A stretch of DNA of 64,000 nucleotides from Perognathus longimembris pacificus (GCF_023159225.1 NC_063180.1:6755297-6819296); one strand, 5' to 3'; positions 1 to 10,310 are shown, numbered from the stretch's first letter. Numbers and translations: made by a program. The notes: a model not told the origin generated them from the letters alone.

Positions 1-601
1 CTGGCCAAAAAAAAGAAAAAGAAAAAGAAAAGGAGAAAAGAGGCAGAAAAAAAACACCAAATGTACAAACATATGCATATTCATCTGTGCTTATCTCTGA
101 ACTGGGCTTGGGGGAAAAGGGAAAGCAATGTGTCCAGTTTTCTGTATTTTGGGAATTTTTTTCTTCTAAAAGAATATTTTATACTAAACATTAAGATATT
201 TTCATATTAATAGAAAAAATTCAGTTGGGGAGAGAAAGAATTATATTGAGAACTACTTTGATACAATAATGATGATAAGCACTCATTATTTACTGAGTTC
301 CAAGTCTACACTGAACACTTACTGAGAACTACTATGAATCAAACTTTTATTAAAAACACAAAAATGTGTAAGCCATACCATTATTTTATTTTCTTTTTTG
401 TGCATGCTTGTATTAGGCTTGAACTCAGGCCACTGTGCTGTAATTTTTTGCTTACAGCTGGTACTCTACCACTTGAACAACATTCTAATCCACAATTTTG
501 CTAATTAACTGAAGATAAAATCTCAAGGACTGCACTACACAGTGGTATAATCCCAGCAAAATGTTTCCTTTCATTTTATGAAACAAAATTAGTTTTTCTT
601 T

Positions 602-814
602 TCTTTTTTTTTTTTTTTTTGGCCAGTCCTGGGCTTTGGACTCAGGGCCTGAGCACTGTCCCTGGCTTCTGTTTGCTCAAGGCTAGCACTCTGCCACTTA
701 AGCCACAGCGCCACTTCTGGCCATTTTCTATATATGTGGTGCTGGGGAAACGAACCCAGGGCTTCATGTATAAGAGGCAAGCACTCTTGCCACTAGGCCA
801 TATTCCTAGCCCCC
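602..814 (-). mobile_element. IDL-Geo SINE
   Basis: Dimeric SINE: an ID/tRNA-Ala-like left monomer with A and B boxes, linker CACCACATATATAGAAAATG, Geo right monomer, A-rich tail. Target-site duplication AAATTAGTTTTTCTTT at 586-601 and 815-830, exact. Confidence 0.95.
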
Positions 815-1000
815 AAATTAGTTTTTCTTTATGCCATTTTTGAGAAGAAAATTTATAAATTTAACAGTATTTAACCAATACACCAAGGCATATTGTTTAA
901 TGTCACTTACTGGAAAACATTTTAAAATGACCATCAGGCACTTTTTAATATTTTGTAAGAAATTCTTTCATTGACTCATTTTTTAAGAATAAGAATAAAG

Positions 1001-1107
1001 GAGCTGGGAGGTAGCTCAGTGGCAAAGTGCTTGCCTTGCAAGTGCAACATCCTGGGTTCGATCCCCAGTACCAAAAAAACGAGACCAAAACAACAACAAC
1101 AAAAAAG
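1001..1107 (+). mobile_element. ID monomer SINE without Geo
   Basis: GGTAGCTCAGTGGCAAAGTG (A box) and GGGTTCGATCCCCAG (B box) followed by an A/CAA tail, flanked by near-identical AAGAATAAAG direct repeats. A stand-alone ID element and a useful reference for the IDL half. Confidence 0.85.
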
Positions 1108-1123
1108 AGTAAGAATAAAGAAA

Positions 1124-1323
1124 GGGCTGGGAATATAGCCTAGTGGCAAGAGTGTCTCGTATACATGAAGCCCCAGGTTTGATTTCTCAGCACCACATAT
1201 ATAGAAAATGACCAGAAGTGGCGCTGTGGCTCAAGTGGCAGAGTGCTAGCCTTGGGCAAAAATAATCCAGGGACAGTGCTCAGGCTCTGAATCCAAGCCC
1301 AAGGACTGGAAAAAAAAAAAAAA
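1124..1323 (+). mobile_element. IDL-Geo SINE, diverged
   Basis: It lacks part of the A box (GAGTGTCTCGTATACATG) and has AAATAATCC where most copies read AAAGAAGCC. Short AAGAAAG direct repeats flank it. Confidence 0.9.
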
Positions 1324-1650
1324 GAAAGCAAACCATGTGATATGAAAACAGAAATAATTTACACAGAAAGCACTTCACTTTTTTTAAGGTTAAAAAAAAA
1401 GTAGAAGAAAACCAAAGACTATAACTTTCATTTGAAAACATTATAAAATAGAAAGGGGACAAAGAAATGAAAGGGAAGAAAAAGAAGACAATGTTCCAAA
1501 ATAGACAAAAGGACACTGATACAAGTTTACAGAAAAAAACAAAACTGTTGTTTCTCTTCCTATACATCATGAATCTTCTGAATTTCTTTAGCCAGAAACA
1601 CAAAAGAGTATTATGCTTTATTCATAACAATCAGCACAAGAGTTGCTTAC

Positions 1651-1703
1651 CCTGAAGATTATAAGCTGCCAACTGCACTGCTGTTTCAAAGGGACACTCT
1701 AAT
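1651..1703 (-). CDS. EPB41L5: EPB41L5 exon 7 (residues 151-168, FERM F2)
   Basis: A 53-nt exon, acceptor ATCTCAG, donor GTAAGC at 1650. It completes Lys (AA|A) and encodes LECPFETAVQLAAYNLQ, the acyl-CoA-binding-protein-like F2 lobe signature, then leaves one G for the next codon (phase 1). I looked for the next exon (expected to continue the F2 lobe with an acidic stretch) between 1 and 1650 and did not find it, so the gene continues outside the window. Confidence 0.96.
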
Positions 1704-1872
1704 CTGAGATCAAAATACAAATTACTAAGTCAGTTTCAAAAAATCTTCATTTTACAATAAATGAAAATAATACATGTCACCCTGACCGTTTGGTTTTTCA
1801 TAAATTCAAACTAATTTCAAAATCATTTTCCAACTACAAAGACAATGTGCTAAATAATTATATGATACTCAC

Positions 1873-1917
1873 TTTCCACTGAGAATATCTTGTTTTAACT
1901 GAAGAACAAATAAATAC
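1873..1917 (-). CDS. EPB41L5: EPB41L5 exon 6 (residues 136-151, FERM F2 start)
   Basis: A 45-nt exon, acceptor TTTTTCCTAG, donor GTGAGT at 1872. It completes Arg (CG|G), encodes YLFVLQLKQDILSG and ends with AA of a Lys codon (phase 2). The YLFVLQLKQDIL helix is the usual start of FERM F2. Only 169 bp of intron separates it from exon 7, very short beside introns 2, 3 and 5 (8.7-12.3 kb). Confidence 0.96.
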
Positions 1918-2403
1918 CTAGGAAAAATTAAAGGCACAAATTAACTTAATATTATTGAACCATCTACTGTGAAAAAAGCTTATCTAATTTGAGAATATCC
2001 TTGATTATAGAATTTTACCCACAATGAGGTATAAACATTTTACCTACAATAAAGGAAAAACAATTTTTAAAAATGAACCAAGTATCAGTGGGGTAGAATC
2101 ATGACCACAAAACAACAAGCCACAGAGTAGAACACAGCAAAACTTAAAAGAAAATGTTTAAAGTATATTATGAAAATAAGCTCTGTGATTTAATTTAACT
2201 TGAGAACATGTTTACCTATGTAAAGAGATACATTTTGGGTATAATTCTAGGTAACAGCCGCAACCCCATGGGTAACTCAATTTTATCACTTGGTGAAGAT
2301 TATTTGTGCGTGGGGTTATGCATATACCACATGAAATCAATGAGTATCAAGGAGGCAGACAAAATAAATGTATATAATCTGAAATTACAAGCTATTTTAT
2401 CTA

Positions 2404-2617
2404 GGGGCTGGGGAGATAGCCTAGTGGCAAGAGTGCCTGCCTCGAATACACGAGGCCCTAGGTTCGATTCCCCAGCACCACATATACAGAAAAACGGCCA
2501 GAAGCGGCGCTGTGGCTCAAGTGGCGGAGTGCTAGCCTTGAGCGGGAAGAAGCCAGGGACAGTGCTCAGGCCCTGAGTCCAAGGCCCAGGACTGGCCAAA
2601 AAAAAAAAAAAAAAAAA
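2404..2617 (+). mobile_element. IDL-Geo SINE, GCGGGAAGAAG subfamily
   Basis: Carries CACGAGGCCCTAGGTTCGAT and GAGCGGGAAGAAG. Duplication CAAGCTATTTTATCTA (2388-2403) and CAAGCTATTTATCTA (2618-2632). Confidence 0.95.
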
Positions 2618-2716
2618 CAAGCTATTTATCTAAATCATGATCTAATATTTTAATGAATCACTGTTATTTTAAGGAGTCAAAAAAGGTAGGAGGCAACTCT
2701 CATAGACCCAAACACA

Positions 2717-5520
2717 TTGATTGTTGGAGACTTTAACACACCACTCTCACCTCTGGACAGATCAATGCCAAAAACTAAACAAAGAAACCTCAGAACTAAA
2801 CAACTGCATAGACAATCTAGACTAAACCGACATCTACAGAATATTCCATCCAGCAACACCAGAATACATATTCTTCTCAGCAGCACATGGAGCATTCTCC
2901 AAAATAGATCACATGTTACAGCACAAAGCAAACCTGCACAAATTCAGAAACATCGAAATCATTCCTTACATTCTCTCAGACCACAATGGGATAAAACTAG
3001 AGCTCAACACCAAAGGCCAGCGAAGAAAACCCCACAACTCATGGAGACTCAACAATACATTGTTGAACCATCAATGGATCATTGAGGAAATCAGAACAGA
3101 ATTTCAAATGTTTATGGAATTCAACCAAGACGAATACACAAATTACCAGCTCCTCTGGGACACAGCAAAGGCAGTACTCAAGAGGAAAATTTATAGCCCT
3201 GAGCGCCTACATCAACATATTGGAGAAATCTCAATTCAACAACTTAACAAAGCACCTTAAGCTCCTTGAAAGAGAATAACAAGCCAAATCCCAAGCCAAT
3301 AGGCGAAAGCAAATAATTAAAACCAAATCAGAATTAAATGACTTAGAATCCAAAAGAAAACATAAAGAATCAACAAAACGAAGAGTTGGTTCTTTGAAAA
3401 AAAATTAACAAGATAGACAGACCCCCTAGCAAACCTGACCAAAAAACGAAGACAGCACACCCAAATAAACAAGATCAGAGACTAAACAGGTAACATCACC
3501 ACAGAAACAATGAAGATCTAGAATATAATAAGGGCTATTTTGCAAACCTATATACCAACAAATTCAAGAACCTGGAAGAAATGGACAAATTCCTAACAAT
3601 AATTGATATGCCCAAACTCAACCAAGAAGATTTAAATCTACTGAACATACCCATATCCAGCAATGAAATTGAAACTGCAATAAGAGATCTCCCTTCCAAG
3701 AAAAGCCCAGATACAGATGGATTTATAGAGGAATTCTACAAGGCCTTCAAAACAGATCTCACACCAACATTCTTCAAACTCTTCAATGAAATAGAGAGTA
3801 AAGATCACTATCAAAGACATTCTACGATGCTAGTATAGCACTAATCCCAAAACCAGACAAGGACCCATCAAGGAAAGAGAATTATAGACTGATTTCCTTG
3901 ATGAACATCGATGCAAAGCTTCTCAACAAAATTATGGCCAACTGACTTCAACAAGTCATCAAAAAAATCATACACTATGATCAAACTGGATTCATTCCAG
4001 GGATGCAAAATTATTTCAATATACACAAGTCAATTAATGTAATCCACCACATCAGCAGGAGGAAGGCAAAGAATCACATGGTTATATCCCTAGATGTGGA
4101 AAAGGCATTCAACAAAATCCAGCCCCCATTTATGATAAAAGCCCTGGAAAAACTGGGATTCCAGGAACATTCCTGAATATAATAAAGGCTATGACAAACC
4201 AAGAGCAAGCATAATACTAACTGGTGAAAATCTAAAGCCATTTCCTTTAAAATCAGGAGCAAGACAAGGATGTCCGCTCTCTCCTCTCCTCTTCAACACA
4301 GTACTAGAAATCCTAGCCAGAGCAATTAGGCAAGAAGAAAACATAAAGGGGATCCAAATAGGAAAAGATGAAGTTAAAACTTTCTCTCTCTGCAGACGAC
4401 ATGATCCTATAACTAAAGAACCCCTTAGACTCTACTCCCAAGCTACTAGGGCTGATCCAAAACTTTGGCAAAGTAGCAGGATATAAAATAAATCCTCAAA
4501 AATCAATGGCTATTATATATGGCAACAACCAGAAAAGCGAGGCTGAAATCAGAAAAGCAACGCCTTTTGCAATAGTCTCAAAAAACATAAATACCTCGGA
4601 ATAACCTTAACCAAAGAAGTGAAAGAACTCTATGATGAGAACTTTATTTTTTTTTATGATGAGAACTTTATTTTTTTTATGATGAGAACTTTAAAAACCT
4701 GAAAAAGGAAATTAAGGCAGAACTCAAGAAATGCAAAAAACCTCCCATGCTCCTGGATTGAGAGGAGTAACATTGTGAAAATGGCAATATTACCAAAAGC
4801 TATCTACAAATTCAATGCAACACCCATCAATATCCCAACATCATTGTTCAATGAAACAGAGGAAGCAATTCAGAAATTCATATGAACAATAAAAAAACCC
4901 CAAATAGCAAAAACAATCTAAGTAGAAGTAACAGTGCAGGAGGAATATCAATACCAAACTTTAAGCTGTATTACAAAACTATAGTAATAAAAACAGCTTG
5001 GTACTGGCACAAATACAGACCCAAGAACCAATGGAACAGAACTGAAGACCCAGAAATGAACCCACAGAACTATGGCTACCTCATCTAGAACAAAGAAGCT
5101 AAAAATATAGGTTGGAACAATGACAGCCTCTTCAACAAATGGTACTGGCAAAACTGGATCAACACCTGTAACAAACTAAAACTAGACCCCTATCTATCAC
5201 CTAAACCAAAATCAACTCCAAATGGATGAAAGACCTGGAAACAAAATCAGAGACCCTGAAAACTCTACAATAAGAAATAGGAGAAACCCTAGGACTCCTT
5301 GGCACTGGAAGAAACTTCCTGAACAAAGGCCCCAAAAACAATAAATCAAAGAAAGGTTGGACAAGTGGGACTGTATCAAACTGCAAAGCTTCTGCAGGGC
5401 AAAAGACATAGCTTGCAAGATAAGCAGAAAGCCCACAGATTGGGAAAAGATCTTTATCGGCCATACAACGGACAAAGGCCTGATATCTAAAATATACACA
5501 GAACTCAAAAAATTAAATTC
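2717..5520 (+). pseudogene. L1 ORF2 remnant, endonuclease to C-terminal region
   Basis: ORF2 encodes the endonuclease-reverse transcriptase used for target-primed integration. Open pieces in shifting frames: endonuclease IVGDFNTPLSPLDRS (2717 on), the DHNGIKLELNTKG segment (about 2977-3020), the finger region MDKFLTIIDMPKLNQED (3581 on), the palm [13 protein letters not shown] (about 4085-4125), and IKLQSFCRAKDIACKISRKP (5360s on). Multiple frameshifts and stops. The frame MDKWDCIKLQ...KKLNS is interrupted exactly at 5520 by the inner element and resumes at 8823. A 69-bp tract at 4624-4692 contains three near-identical copies of a TATGATGAGAACTTTA unit. Confidence 0.93.
4624..4692 (+). repeat. 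Triplicated 24-25-bp unit in L1 ORF2
   Basis: TATGATGAGAACTTTA followed by T-runs appears at about 4631, 4656 and 4678. It looks like replication slippage at a T-tract inside ORF2 (or an assembly artefact) and disrupts the frame. Confidence 0.85.
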
Positions 5521-7512
5521 CCAGGGTGGTTCCGGGAAGACGGCGGAGGAGCAGCAGAGCCCTAGCTGAGCTCCCTCCAACATCAGTTTTCCCACCCCAG
5601 AGAAACTTTTACCCCTAGATAGACTGCCCAAATAAGTTATGACAGTACAGGGATTCTGGCCAGGAAGGAAAAATCGACTTTGCTGGTCTGAAAACACAGA
5701 TTTGAGCTCTGGGCGGTGTCCCGCCGCCACACCAGTGCCGGCGCCGGCACAGCGCTGCGCACCCTGCGCAGCTCAACGGAGACCAGAGAGAAATCCTCCA
5801 GATGGCAGCGTACAGACACAGATCGCAGGCTGAGCACGGATGGGCTGAAATCGCAGAGACAGCGTGAGTACCCCACGAAAGATATTCTCACTCATGCCCA
5901 CAGAGCAGCTTCTGGAAGGTAGCCCTTCCCCCACCGCCAGAGCAAAGCGCCATCTTTGACACTGGCAAAGGGTCAGACCAGACTGGAGATAAAGCCAGCC
6001 TGTGGAAAGCGAGGACAAAGTGGCCATTTTTGAGAAGGGCAAGAGGGACCAACCAGTGAGAGCCAGCTCTGCCCAGGAGAACAACCCTTGCCCAGGCGGG
6101 GGGCTTGTTCTGGGCCTCGGCTCAGCTAGAGGTGCCCGCCCTGCCCGCTGGAATTCCTAAATTAAAAGCGAAAGCGGCAAGCAGCTATCAGTGGCATGGA
6201 ACAGCCACAAGGGAGAACAAACTTCCCGAGACAGATAAACGGTCCCGTTTAAAGCCCAATTCCCAGCCCGAAACGGAGCTGAATTCCATACCCAGCTCTG
6301 CCCAGAAGGCCACCCCACCCAGGAGGGAGGAACCTCCCCCAGGCAAGCAACCCTGAGCCAAGAAAACCAGGCCAGAGGCGCCCCGCCCTGCTGAGTCCAC
6401 AGCCTATTCAGAGCCAGGCATTAAAGGCAGTGGCCACATAGCAGACGGAGGAGCCACGGTTCCCAAGACTGTTCACATCCACCACCTACAGAGGACGCCC
6501 AAGTCTTACCTGCAAGCTGTGGGAACCGCAGAGCCCAGGATTTCACTAACAGGGGAAGTGGGTCAGAGCAGATCCACCCCCTGCGAACTGAAAGCAAGTC
6601 AAACCAGCCAAGCGGCAGAATAGACTGCAGACCATTGCAAGGAAATCAGAAACTGTAGAAAGCCCACCCAAACAAGGAAAACTTTTTTGTTTGTTTTGTC
6701 TCGAAAGTTTTTTAAGCTTTCATTTTTATTTTTACTTTTTTCTTATATTTTCATTTCTGAAACGTCATTGGTTTGTTTTTGTTTTCCATTTTGACCTGTT
6801 GGTTCTATCAAGGTTTTTGTTGTTGTTCTTTTTTTTTTCTTTATTCTTTTTCTGGTATTTTTCCCTTTTTTTAAAAAAATAATTTTTCTCTGTTATGTGC
6901 ATGTGTTATGTGTCTTCCAGTATTCTTTCTTTATTTCTCTCTTTGTATTCTCTTTCTTTAAAAATTACTTTCCTATGAATAACACCTCCACTCTTTACTG
7001 CTAACTCTCCATTGTCTATCATTTTAACCTTGTTGTTTCTACTGATTCTACTCTCCTCCACATTTCCACGTCACTGAACTAAGCCAAAATCATCACCCCC
7101 CCATACATTTTACTCTAGTTTCTTTACTACTTCTAACTTACCCTCCTGACTTACTTCTAGGTCCTCCAGATCCCATTGACTCCTGGTTATTGGATAGAGG
7201 GTATCCCTGCTTAATCCGAGTGAAACAAAGGGGTTCATAGAGAAAGCCAGTCCAAAAGGAACTTAATATAAGAACAAGAATTGCTCATAGGGTTGTAACA
7301 TTAAATAAGTAACTACTGAATACAGGGCTCAGGATTGGTTGTTATATTGAAATTGTATTCTTTAGGAACACCAAATCTAATTTTATGCACAGTTACAAAA
7401 GGTATCTGTATATAATTGTGAACTTCTAAGATTTACACAACAGTGCTTGGTAAGGTCTGCGTTGGGTCTTAAACGATGCTCACAGGTGCTTGTAGATTGG
7501 CATTCCCAATCC
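5521..7512 (+). promoter_or_regulatory. 5'UTR/promoter of the inner half-L1
   Basis: The first 1.1 kb (5521-6640) is GC-rich with scattered CpG and short internal similarities (CCAGCTCTGCCCAG near 6062 and 6292). It is followed by a T-rich tract at 6680-6990 and mixed sequence up to ORF1. L1 5'UTRs usually carry an internal sense promoter and often an antisense one; I see no decisive TATA box. Confidence 0.75.
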
Positions 7513-7514
7513 AA

Positions 7515-8530
7515 ATGGGCAGAAGAAACACAAGAAAGATGGCAAACAATGAAGTCTTATATCCCACTCAAAATAAGCAGGAAGCAGAGCAGTCAATCAA
7601 AGACATAGAAGAGAACCCCCAAAATGCTCTACAAAGTCTACTGATAAACATGCTAAATGAAAAGTTTGAATCTCTTCAGTCAATTATTCTAGAGCGTGAG
7701 GAGGCAAAGCAAAAATTAATGGAGAATTTCATGGCCTCCACAAATAGAAAGATAAATGAATCTCAAGAGTCAAATGAAAAGATAGCTACCCAGCTAAAAG
7801 ATTTGAGAGACAACACTCAAAACCAAATTAATGAAGTTAATGAAGTAAAGAAGTCCATACAGGACCTAAGAGATGACATGGAAATCATCAGGAAAGACCA
7901 GTTAGAAGGAAAAGAGATTCAAAATCAAGTATCTAGCCTACAGTCCCGACTAACTGAAGCAGAGGATCGAATCTCAGGAGCTGAAGATTCCCTAGAATCT
8001 ATAGAGAAAGATCAAAAAGCAATACAAAACCAATCCAATCGATAAAACAGATCGCTCCAGGAGATTCAAGATACTATCAGAAAGCCCAATTTAAGGATAA
8101 TAGGTATTGAGGAAAACCTGGAGAAGGAAGTTAATGGAATAGGTAACCTATTTAACAGTATATTAGCCGAGAACTTCCCAAATATCCAGAAGGATAGGCC
8201 TATACAGATACAAGAAGTATTTAGAACCCCAAACCGACCAGACCAGAACAGGACATCCCACCGACACATTGTGATCAAAACTGGATCAAGAGTCCAAAGA
8301 AAGAATCCTTAAAGCTGTTAGGGAGAAGAAAACAATCACATATAAAGAAAAAGCAATCATAATTACCCCGGACTTCTCAACAGAGACCATAAAAGCAAGG
8401 AGAGCCTGGAATACGGTATACCAAACCCTAAATAAAAATAACTACCAACCAAGAATACTGTGCCCAGCTAAACTCTCATTCATAGCTGAAGGTGAAAATA
8501 AAAGTCTTCCACAGTAAGGAAAAACTGAAA
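7515..8530 (+). pseudogene. L1 ORF1 (coiled-coil RNA-binding protein) of the inner element
   Basis: L1 ORF1 encodes a trimeric RNA chaperone of the L1 ribonucleoprotein. The likely start is MGRRNTRKMANNEV at 7515 (an upstream in-frame ATG lies at 7476). Residues 20-175 are a charged coiled coil (for example SSLQSRLTEAEDRISGAED). An in-frame TAA at 8043 comes before the RRM-like region (SLQEIQDTIRKPNLRIIGI). A frameshift near 8280 moves the CTD to another frame (RILKAVREKKTITYKEKAI; PRILCPAKLSFIAEGE), and a second near 8500 precedes KVFHSKEKLK, after which the reading frame runs into 3'UTR. Only two or three lesions, so the copy is fairly young. Confidence 0.93.
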
Positions 8531-8808
8531 CCGGGTATACTGGTATTAGAACCAGGTAATTGGAAGGGAATACCAAAATTGGGAGACAGAGGGTAAAAAA
8601 AGACAAACAACTACAAAAGCAATACTTACAAACTGTTTGGTGAAAATGAACTGAACAACTCATTGGCGGGGGGGGGGGGGGGGGGGAGGAAAAGGGGAGG
8701 GGGAATGAGGGACGAGGTAACAAACAGTACAAGAAATGTATCCAATGCCTAATGTATGAAACTGTAACCTCTCTGTAATTCAGTTTGAAAATAAAAATAT
8801 ATATATTA
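8531..8808 (+). other. L1-type 3'UTR with poly-G tract
   Basis: A run of 19 G at 8668-8686 followed by more G-runs to 8702, then AACAAACAGTACAAGAAATG and an A-rich end. This is the G-rich polypurine tract typical of L1 3'UTRs, able to form a G-quadruplex. The 3' end is nearly identical to the short element at 12244-12376. Confidence 0.85.
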
Positions 8809-8822
8809 AAAAAATTAAATTC

Positions 8823-9480
8823 CTCCCAAACAACTAACCAAAGAACCAACAGCCCTCTCAACAAATGGGCTAAAGACCTAAAAAGAAACCTCTCTGAAGA
8901 GGAAATGAGAATGGCCAAGAGTCACATAAAAAAGTACTCTACATCACTGGCTATAAAGGAAGTAAATGTAAATCAAAACAACACTGAGATCCCCCTCACC
9001 CCAGTAAGAATGTCCATTATCAGGAAATCCAATAATAAGTAATGCTGGAGAGGATGTGGCTAAAAGGGAACCCTACTACATTGCTAATGGGAATGCAAAC
9101 TTGTTCAATCCCTCTGGAAAGCAGTGTGGAGGTTCCTAAGAAGGCTAAACATAGCGCTCCCCTACGACCCAGCAGCCCCACTTTGGGGCATCTGCCCAAA
9201 AGACTACAAGCAAGACCACACTAGAGCCACCAGCACAACTATGTTCATGGCAGTACAACTTGTCATTGCTAAAACATGGAATCAACCTAGATGCCCCTCA
9301 GTAAACGAGATCAGGAAAATGTGGTACACATACACAATGGAATTCTATGCCTCCATCAGAAGGAATGACACTGCCCCATTCGTAAGGAAATGGAAGGATT
9401 CGGAAAAAATCATATTAAGTGAAGTTACCCAGACCCAAAGAAACATAAGCCCTTTGGTGTCCCTCATAGGGAACAGCTAA
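8823..9480 (+). pseudogene. L1 ORF2 C-terminal remnant after the inner insertion
   Basis: It continues the interrupted ORF2 in frame 1, with NSPLNKWAKDLKRNLSEEEM, then a stop at 9042 and another in the CWRGCG zinc-knuckle-like stretch, and an open 118-codon end (9124-9480) finishing SPLVSLIGNS and TAA. This is the normal L1 ORF2 terminus; the 3'UTR starts right after. Confidence 0.93.
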
Positions 9481-10025
9481 TACATGATTAGGCTAGTCAT
9501 GGTAGAAGATAAAAATATCCCAATAATTACACCCATATGATCACATAAGATGATGCCAAGTGAAATGAGCTCCACGTTACGAAGACAAGTTATACCACTG
9601 TTGTAATTATTATCAACATGCCACGTGAAACCGTACCTTTTGTATTTTTTAATTTTTTATTCTTGTCTGTTTTGTTTAGTTTTGTTTCTCTTGTATTCCT
9701 TTCCTGTGGTTGTACCCCTGCTACCACTATATCTCATCTGAATACCCTGACACTGTTTATATGGGTATTAGAACTCGGGAAGGGAAAGGGAATAACAAAA
9801 TCGAGAGACAAAGGACAAAAAGACAAACCATTCCAAAAGCAATACTTACAAAACCATTTGGTGTAAATCAACTGCACAAATCTTGTGGGGAAAGGGGAAG
9901 AGGGAGGGGGGGAAATGAAGGAGGCTGTAGCAAGTTGAACAAGAAATGTACTCACTGCCTTACATATGAATCTGTAACTACTCTGTACTACACTTTGACA
10001 ATAAAGAAAAAAATTATTTAAAAAA

Positions 10026-10310
10026 CTGACAGAAACTCTGTGCTGATGGGCTGGGAATATGGCCTAGTGGCAAGAGTGCCTGCCTCGTGTACATGAAGCC
10101 CTGGGTTTGATTCCTCAGAATCACATATATAGAAAAGGCCAGAAGTGGCACTGTGGCTCAAGTGGCAGAGTGCTAGCCTTGAGCCAAAAAAAAAAAAAAA
10201 AAAGAAGCCAGTGACAGTGCTCAGGCCCTGAGTCCAAGCTCCAAGACTGGCAAAAAAAAAAAACTCTGTGCTGCATTAATCTTGGCCAATTAAAAAGAAA
10301 AGAAAAAAAA
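10026..10310 (+). other. Candidate 3' transduction of the outer L1 (split by a SINE)
   Basis: Past the L1 3' end (ACAATAAAGAAAAAAATTA, about 10000-10020) the element continues with non-L1 sequence CTGACAGAAACTCTGTGCTG (10026-10045), interrupted by the IDL-Geo at 10046-10260, then CATTAATCTTGGCCAATTAA (10274-10293) and an A-rich tail before the downstream target-site duplication at 10312. About 50 bp of foreign sequence lies between two A-rich tails; CCAATTAAAAAG supplies an ATTAAA poly(A) signal. Confidence 0.75.
10046..10260 (+). mobile_element. IDL-Geo SINE inside the outer L1 tail
   Basis: Duplication AAACTCTGTGCTG at 10033-10045 and 10261-10273, exact. It inserted after the L1 and splits the transduced segment. 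Confidence 0.95.

Larger units (their letters stand above)
1..1650 (-). other. EPB41L5 intron 7 (partial)
   Basis: No exon seen. Contents: a tRNA-like SINE fragment near 390-497 (-), an IDL-Geo at 602-814, an ID monomer at 1001-1107 and an IDL-Geo at 1124-1323. The rest, including 1324-1650 and 1-390, is AT-rich single-copy-looking sequence with no recognisable feature. Confidence 0.8.
5521..8808 (+). mobile_element. Inner half-L1 (HAL1-like): 5'UTR + ORF1 + 3'UTR, no ORF2
   Basis: Flanked by AAAAAATTAAATTC at 5507-5520 and 8809-8822, a perfect 14-bp target-site duplication inside the outer L1's ORF2, so this is a younger retrotransposition event. It starts GGTGGTTCCGGGAAGACGGC-like, as L1 5'UTRs often do, has about 2 kb of 5'UTR, then ORF1, and passes at about 8525-8545 straight into a sequence matching the second half of the outer L1's 3'UTR (compare 8540-8806 with 9755-10012). 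ORF2 and the first part of the 3'UTR are absent. This is the layout of HAL1 elements, which move using L1 protein in trans. A post-insertion deletion cannot be excluded from one copy. Confidence 0.88.

Noticed and set aside
1001..1107. tRNA gene candidates suggested by clear A and B boxes here and in all IDL monomers
   Set aside because: No full cloverleaf or mature tRNA ends; each has an A-tail and flanking duplication, which identifies ID-type SINEs.
1..1650. EPB41L5 exon 8
   Set aside because: I translated the minus strand looking for the continuation of the F2 lobe after the phase-1 donor at 1650 and found none, so it must lie outside the window.
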